A stretch of DNA of 7,867 nt, taken from a gamma proteobacterium symbiont of Lucinoma myriamae. GTDB lineage: Bacteria; Pseudomonadota; Gammaproteobacteria; GRL18. Location: NCBI GenBank assembly GCA_025655635.1, contig JAHXIM010000558.1:1-7867 (forward strand). Reading direction: 5' to 3'. Made by a program: the position numbers and the translations under genes. This document shows positions 5,281 through 7,867 of the stretch, piece after piece (the first letter of the stretch is position 1; every line of letters begins with the position of its first letter). The notes under the pieces are model-generated. The model was not told where the DNA came from and ran no database searches. It saw nothing but the letters and a program-made list of their open reading frames with translations.

Positions 5281-7432
5281 TAGATAACATGGCATTTAAT
5301 AAGAAAAACAAAAGCAAACACTCTTTTCGTCTAATCGGCTTACGTGGAAAACTATTATTAGTCACTCTGCTGCTCTTTATTTTACCTATAGCCGGATTTA
5401 ATTATTTGCACGAGCTAGAACTTTTTTTAAAAAAAAATCATTCTGAATCCGTTCTTGATGTCGCCAAAATACTGGCTTCTGTTTTTCGTGATAATGCATC
5501 ATTAATAAGCCTCAACCGACTTTCACAATCAGCCAATACACCCATTTATTGTCATTCATTAAAGACCCCAAAAATTATCGATGGCTTTAGTGATGACTGG
5601 TTTACATTACAAAATAGACAACAACATTTTTTACCTGCATTTAATACTCAGATAAATCCTGATCACAAAAAACTGTCCTTACTGTGCACTAATGACACTT
5701 ACTATTATTATTTTTTAATCTCAATAAATAAGCAAAAAAATAAGGCATTAAATTCTTTTGGGAAGATTGATTTTAAACAAAATAAACCCTTTGACTCTAT
5801 TAGTTTTCAATACCTTGATTATTACCATCAAATTCAAGAATACCGTTTTAATATGTATTCACCAGGATGGATTAACGGGAATTTACAGAATACATTGTCC
5901 ATAGGTAGCCAAAAAGAAATACGTGGTGAATGGCAAACGAATAAACAGGGATATACGTTTGAATTTAAAGTACCTGTAAGCCAGATTAATCATTATATGG
6001 CTTTCAAATTACAGCATTCAAAAACAGGCAATGAAACACAGAATGTAATATCAACAGCAGCACCAATAGAACGACTAAAACCCACTGATCAGCTTAATCC
6101 TGTTATATTAACCGATCCACTAAGCAACTTACGTCTTAAACAACTTGTGCCCCAAAATACTCGTCTATGGCTGTTAAACAAACAACAATATGTGAATGCA
6201 CAAACAGTTAATCAATCATTGACTCAAACAGCTAAAAATAATTTTTCTTTATTAGCCTTATACCGTCGACTTTATTTAATCGTAATGGATTACCCCGAAC
6301 AACAGTCTTTTTATGGCAGTAATCAAGCTAAAATAGATTCCCCTGCCATTCAATTGACTCTCAAAGGAAAATCTTCAGTAGAATGGTTAGATAATCCACA
6401 TAGTGATCAAATGATCTTATCTATTACTGTTCCGGTTTATGATAATGATAATCGTGTAATTGGTACTCTGGTTGTTGAACAAATCAATAATACCTTATTA
6501 GCACTTCAGGACAGCACCTTTGAACAAATATTATTGTTAAGCATTGGTTTGTTTTTTACAATTGCACTGACATTACTGTTTTTTTCAACCCGACTATTAA
6601 AACGAATTATTAATTTGCGTAATGATACAAATATAGCTTTAAGCAATGACGGAAATATTTCCAATCAGTTGTTTCGCAATGATAATGATGAAATAGGCGA
6701 TTTGGCCCGAAGCTTTTCAACATTATTAGCTCGTATTGATCAAAACAACCAGTATCTGCGCTCTCTGTCAGGAAAATTATCTCACGAGCTGAGAACACCT
6801 CTAACAATTATAAATCATCACTGGAAAATATAGACACATCCACTAAAGATGACGACAAGAAAAAATATATACAACGTGCTCATGAAGGCTGTATTCGACT
6901 CAATAATACATTAAATCGCATGAGTGAAGCGAGTCGCCTTGAGCAGTCTATCGATTCTATGGACAAAGAGCCGATTGAGCTGGTGGATTTTTTAAGTCGT
7001 TATATTGATTCCATTCAGGCTGCTCATAATACTATAAAGTTCATGTTTAATAGTCCAATAAAGTCCTTAACCATTGAAATATCACCTGAATTAATGGCAC
7101 AACTATTTGATAAGCTTGTTAGTAATGCTATTAGTTTTCACAAGGAAGGCACTCCCATTAAATTGAGTATGACTATAGAAGATGAATTTTTACTTATTGA
7201 GTTGAATAATCAGGGGACGCTTATAGATAAAGATAAACTCGACTCTATTTTTTCCTCATTAACAAGTTATAGAACTCAAAAAGCTCAAGATGCTCATCTC
7301 GGTATTGGCTTATATATTGCCCGTTTAATCAGTCAATTTCACAATGGAAAATTAGAAGCCTTAAATAATGAGCAGCATCAATCTGTGAGCTTTATCTTAA
7401 CAATACCAATTAAACTCCCTAAACCCATTTAG
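5277..7432 (+). pseudogene. pdsS: Dedicated sortase system histidine kinase PdsS, frameshifted
   Basis: This is the sensor kinase partner of pdsR. The first frame (5277-6833) encodes a basic N-terminus, a membrane helix (25-44), a periplasmic sensor with IDGFSDDW (101-108) resembling CBM9-like carbohydrate-binding domains, a second helix (about 418-441), a HAMP linker, and SHELRTPLTII with phospho-accepting His503. It then runs into TAG at 6831. The preceding frame continues seamlessly from 6815 as SSLENIDTSTKDD, through the N-box (LFDKLVSNAISFH) and G2-box (GIGLYIARLISQFH), to 7432. One missing base, most likely an A in the AAA at 6812-6814, explains the break. The restored protein is about 718 residues, near the usual TIGR03785 length of about 700. 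Start: TTG at 5277 overlapping the pdsR stop, or ATG at 5289; neither has a clear ribosome binding site. As written, the kinase lacks its ATPase domain. Confidence 0.88.
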
Positions 7433-7510
7433 AACGTGCTATTATTTGCGAGATCAGGTATAAATCTACTCCTATTTGCTTTCACTATTAATAAAGTTTC
7501 TATCAAATTT

Positions 7511-7786
7511 ATGGTATTAAGATTTCTAAAATATTTTCTTCCTTTTCAACATCTCAGTGATCATCAGCTAATTGAATTAGGCAATTTAATTCAAATAAAA
7601 AAAATAGCAGCCAACAAAACTTTCATACAGCTTCATAGTAATTCATCCAGGCAATATTTTTTAATTGACGGGACAGTTGAAGTGGGTGATGAGACTTCCA
7701 CTCAGTGGCATATTCACTCTCGCAGCGAAAATTCACGCAATCCCTTATCCCGATATCGTCCAAGTCGTTATAGCGTTAAATCGTAA
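7511..7786 (+). CDS. Cyclic-nucleotide-binding-domain protein, apparently truncated
   Basis: The product resembles the N-terminal half of a CRP/FNR-type cyclic-nucleotide-binding domain: LKYFLPFQHLSDHQLIELG (6-24), IKKIAANKTFIQ (29-40), then RQYFLIDGTVEV (47-58), as in the first beta-strands of that fold. The segment SRNPLSRYRPSRYSVKS follows, then TAA at 7784. The phosphate-binding cassette and any effector domain are missing, and 91 residues is too short for a complete domain. I prefer ATG at 7511 because it starts just before the conserved helix; a GTG at 7436 in the same frame would add 25 hydrophobic, non-conserved residues. No good ribosome binding site is visible for either. It lies 78 nt after pdsS on the same strand and could be part of its operon. 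The remainder may continue past the window edge in another frame. Confidence 0.6.
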   Translation: MVLRFLKYFLPFQHLSDHQLIELGNLIQIKKIAANKTFIQLHSNSSRQYFLIDGTVEVGDETSTQWHIHSRSENSRNPLSRYRPSRYSVKS

Positions 7787-7867
7787 ACGTCAATTAAAAC
7801 CCACCTTCACAATTAGTTTCAGTCAGGTCAGACTATGATCTTCAATTCGCAATCCGGAGATATAAAT
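7787..7867 (+). other. Possible out-of-frame remainder of the cyclic-nucleotide-binding gene
   Basis: After the TAA at 7784 the same frame gives TSIKTHLHN and then TAG (7814-7816). Another frame is open from 7798 to the end and includes SQLVSVRSDYDLQFAIRRYK, which has a plausible protein composition. It could be the displaced continuation of the domain, implying a stop plus a frameshift. The stretch is too short to be sure. Confidence 0.25.

Noticed and set aside
6610..6807. Minus-strand open frame of 65 codons opposite the kinase HAMP/H-box region
   Set aside because: It is antisense to conserved kinase motifs and has no independent support.
6810..6832. Programmed -1 frameshift producing full-length PdsS
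   Set aside because: No slippery heptamer of the X XXY YYZ type is in the zero frame here, and the residues between TII and the stop (NHHWKI) do not fit the kinase dimerisation helix, whereas adding one A gives an ideal match.
7436..7510. GTG at 7436 as start of the cyclic-nucleotide-binding gene
   Set aside because: The extra 25 residues are hydrophobic and AT-driven with no domain match, and no ribosome binding site precedes the GTG. ATG at 7511 begins right at the conserved helix.

Overview
The window reads as the chromosome of an AT-rich gammaproteobacterium, probably aquatic or marine. FolD, RibA and the tRNAs are of gammaproteobacterial type. The right-hand third carries a response regulator and sensor kinase of the 'proteobacterial dedicated sortase' (Pds) family, known mainly from marine and other environmental Proteobacteria. 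I see no phage, insertion sequence or CRISPR array.

Layout. Positions 1-149 hold no gene that I can see, only a 12-bp inverted repeat. Positions 150-537 carry three tRNA genes on the minus strand, transcribed in the order Pro(TGG), Arg(TCT), His(GTG). A remarkable hairpin, 23 perfect base pairs long, lies in the Pro-Arg spacer. Positions 538-815 are an AT-rich divergent regulatory region with no gene. folD follows on the plus strand (816-1682). It converges on a minus-strand pair: lemA (2732-3304), then a membrane protein of the GIDE/E3-ligase-like family with an EF-hand (1787-2692). Further right on the minus strand are ribA (3530-4114) and a small Cys/His-containing hypothetical gene (4255-4431). 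Reading rightwards on the plus strand from 4588 are pdsR, pdsS and the start of a cyclic-nucleotide-binding-domain gene that runs to the window edge.

How the genes relate. folD and ribA are housekeeping genes (one-carbon folate metabolism and the first step of riboflavin synthesis). lemA and the GIDE-like gene look like a two-gene membrane operon. pdsR and pdsS are a translationally coupled two-component pair. In this family the kinase and regulator normally sit beside a sortase and its LPXTG-like target, but neither is in this window.

The most notable pattern is damage. The GIDE-like gene has an in-frame TGA that cuts off a clearly preserved C-terminal membrane helix. pdsS has a one-base frameshift just after the phospho-accepting His motif. 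The cyclic-nucleotide-binding gene stops in the middle of its domain. folD, lemA, ribA and pdsR are intact. This fits either early gene decay of a signalling or surface module, or local sequence errors. The window alone cannot decide between these.
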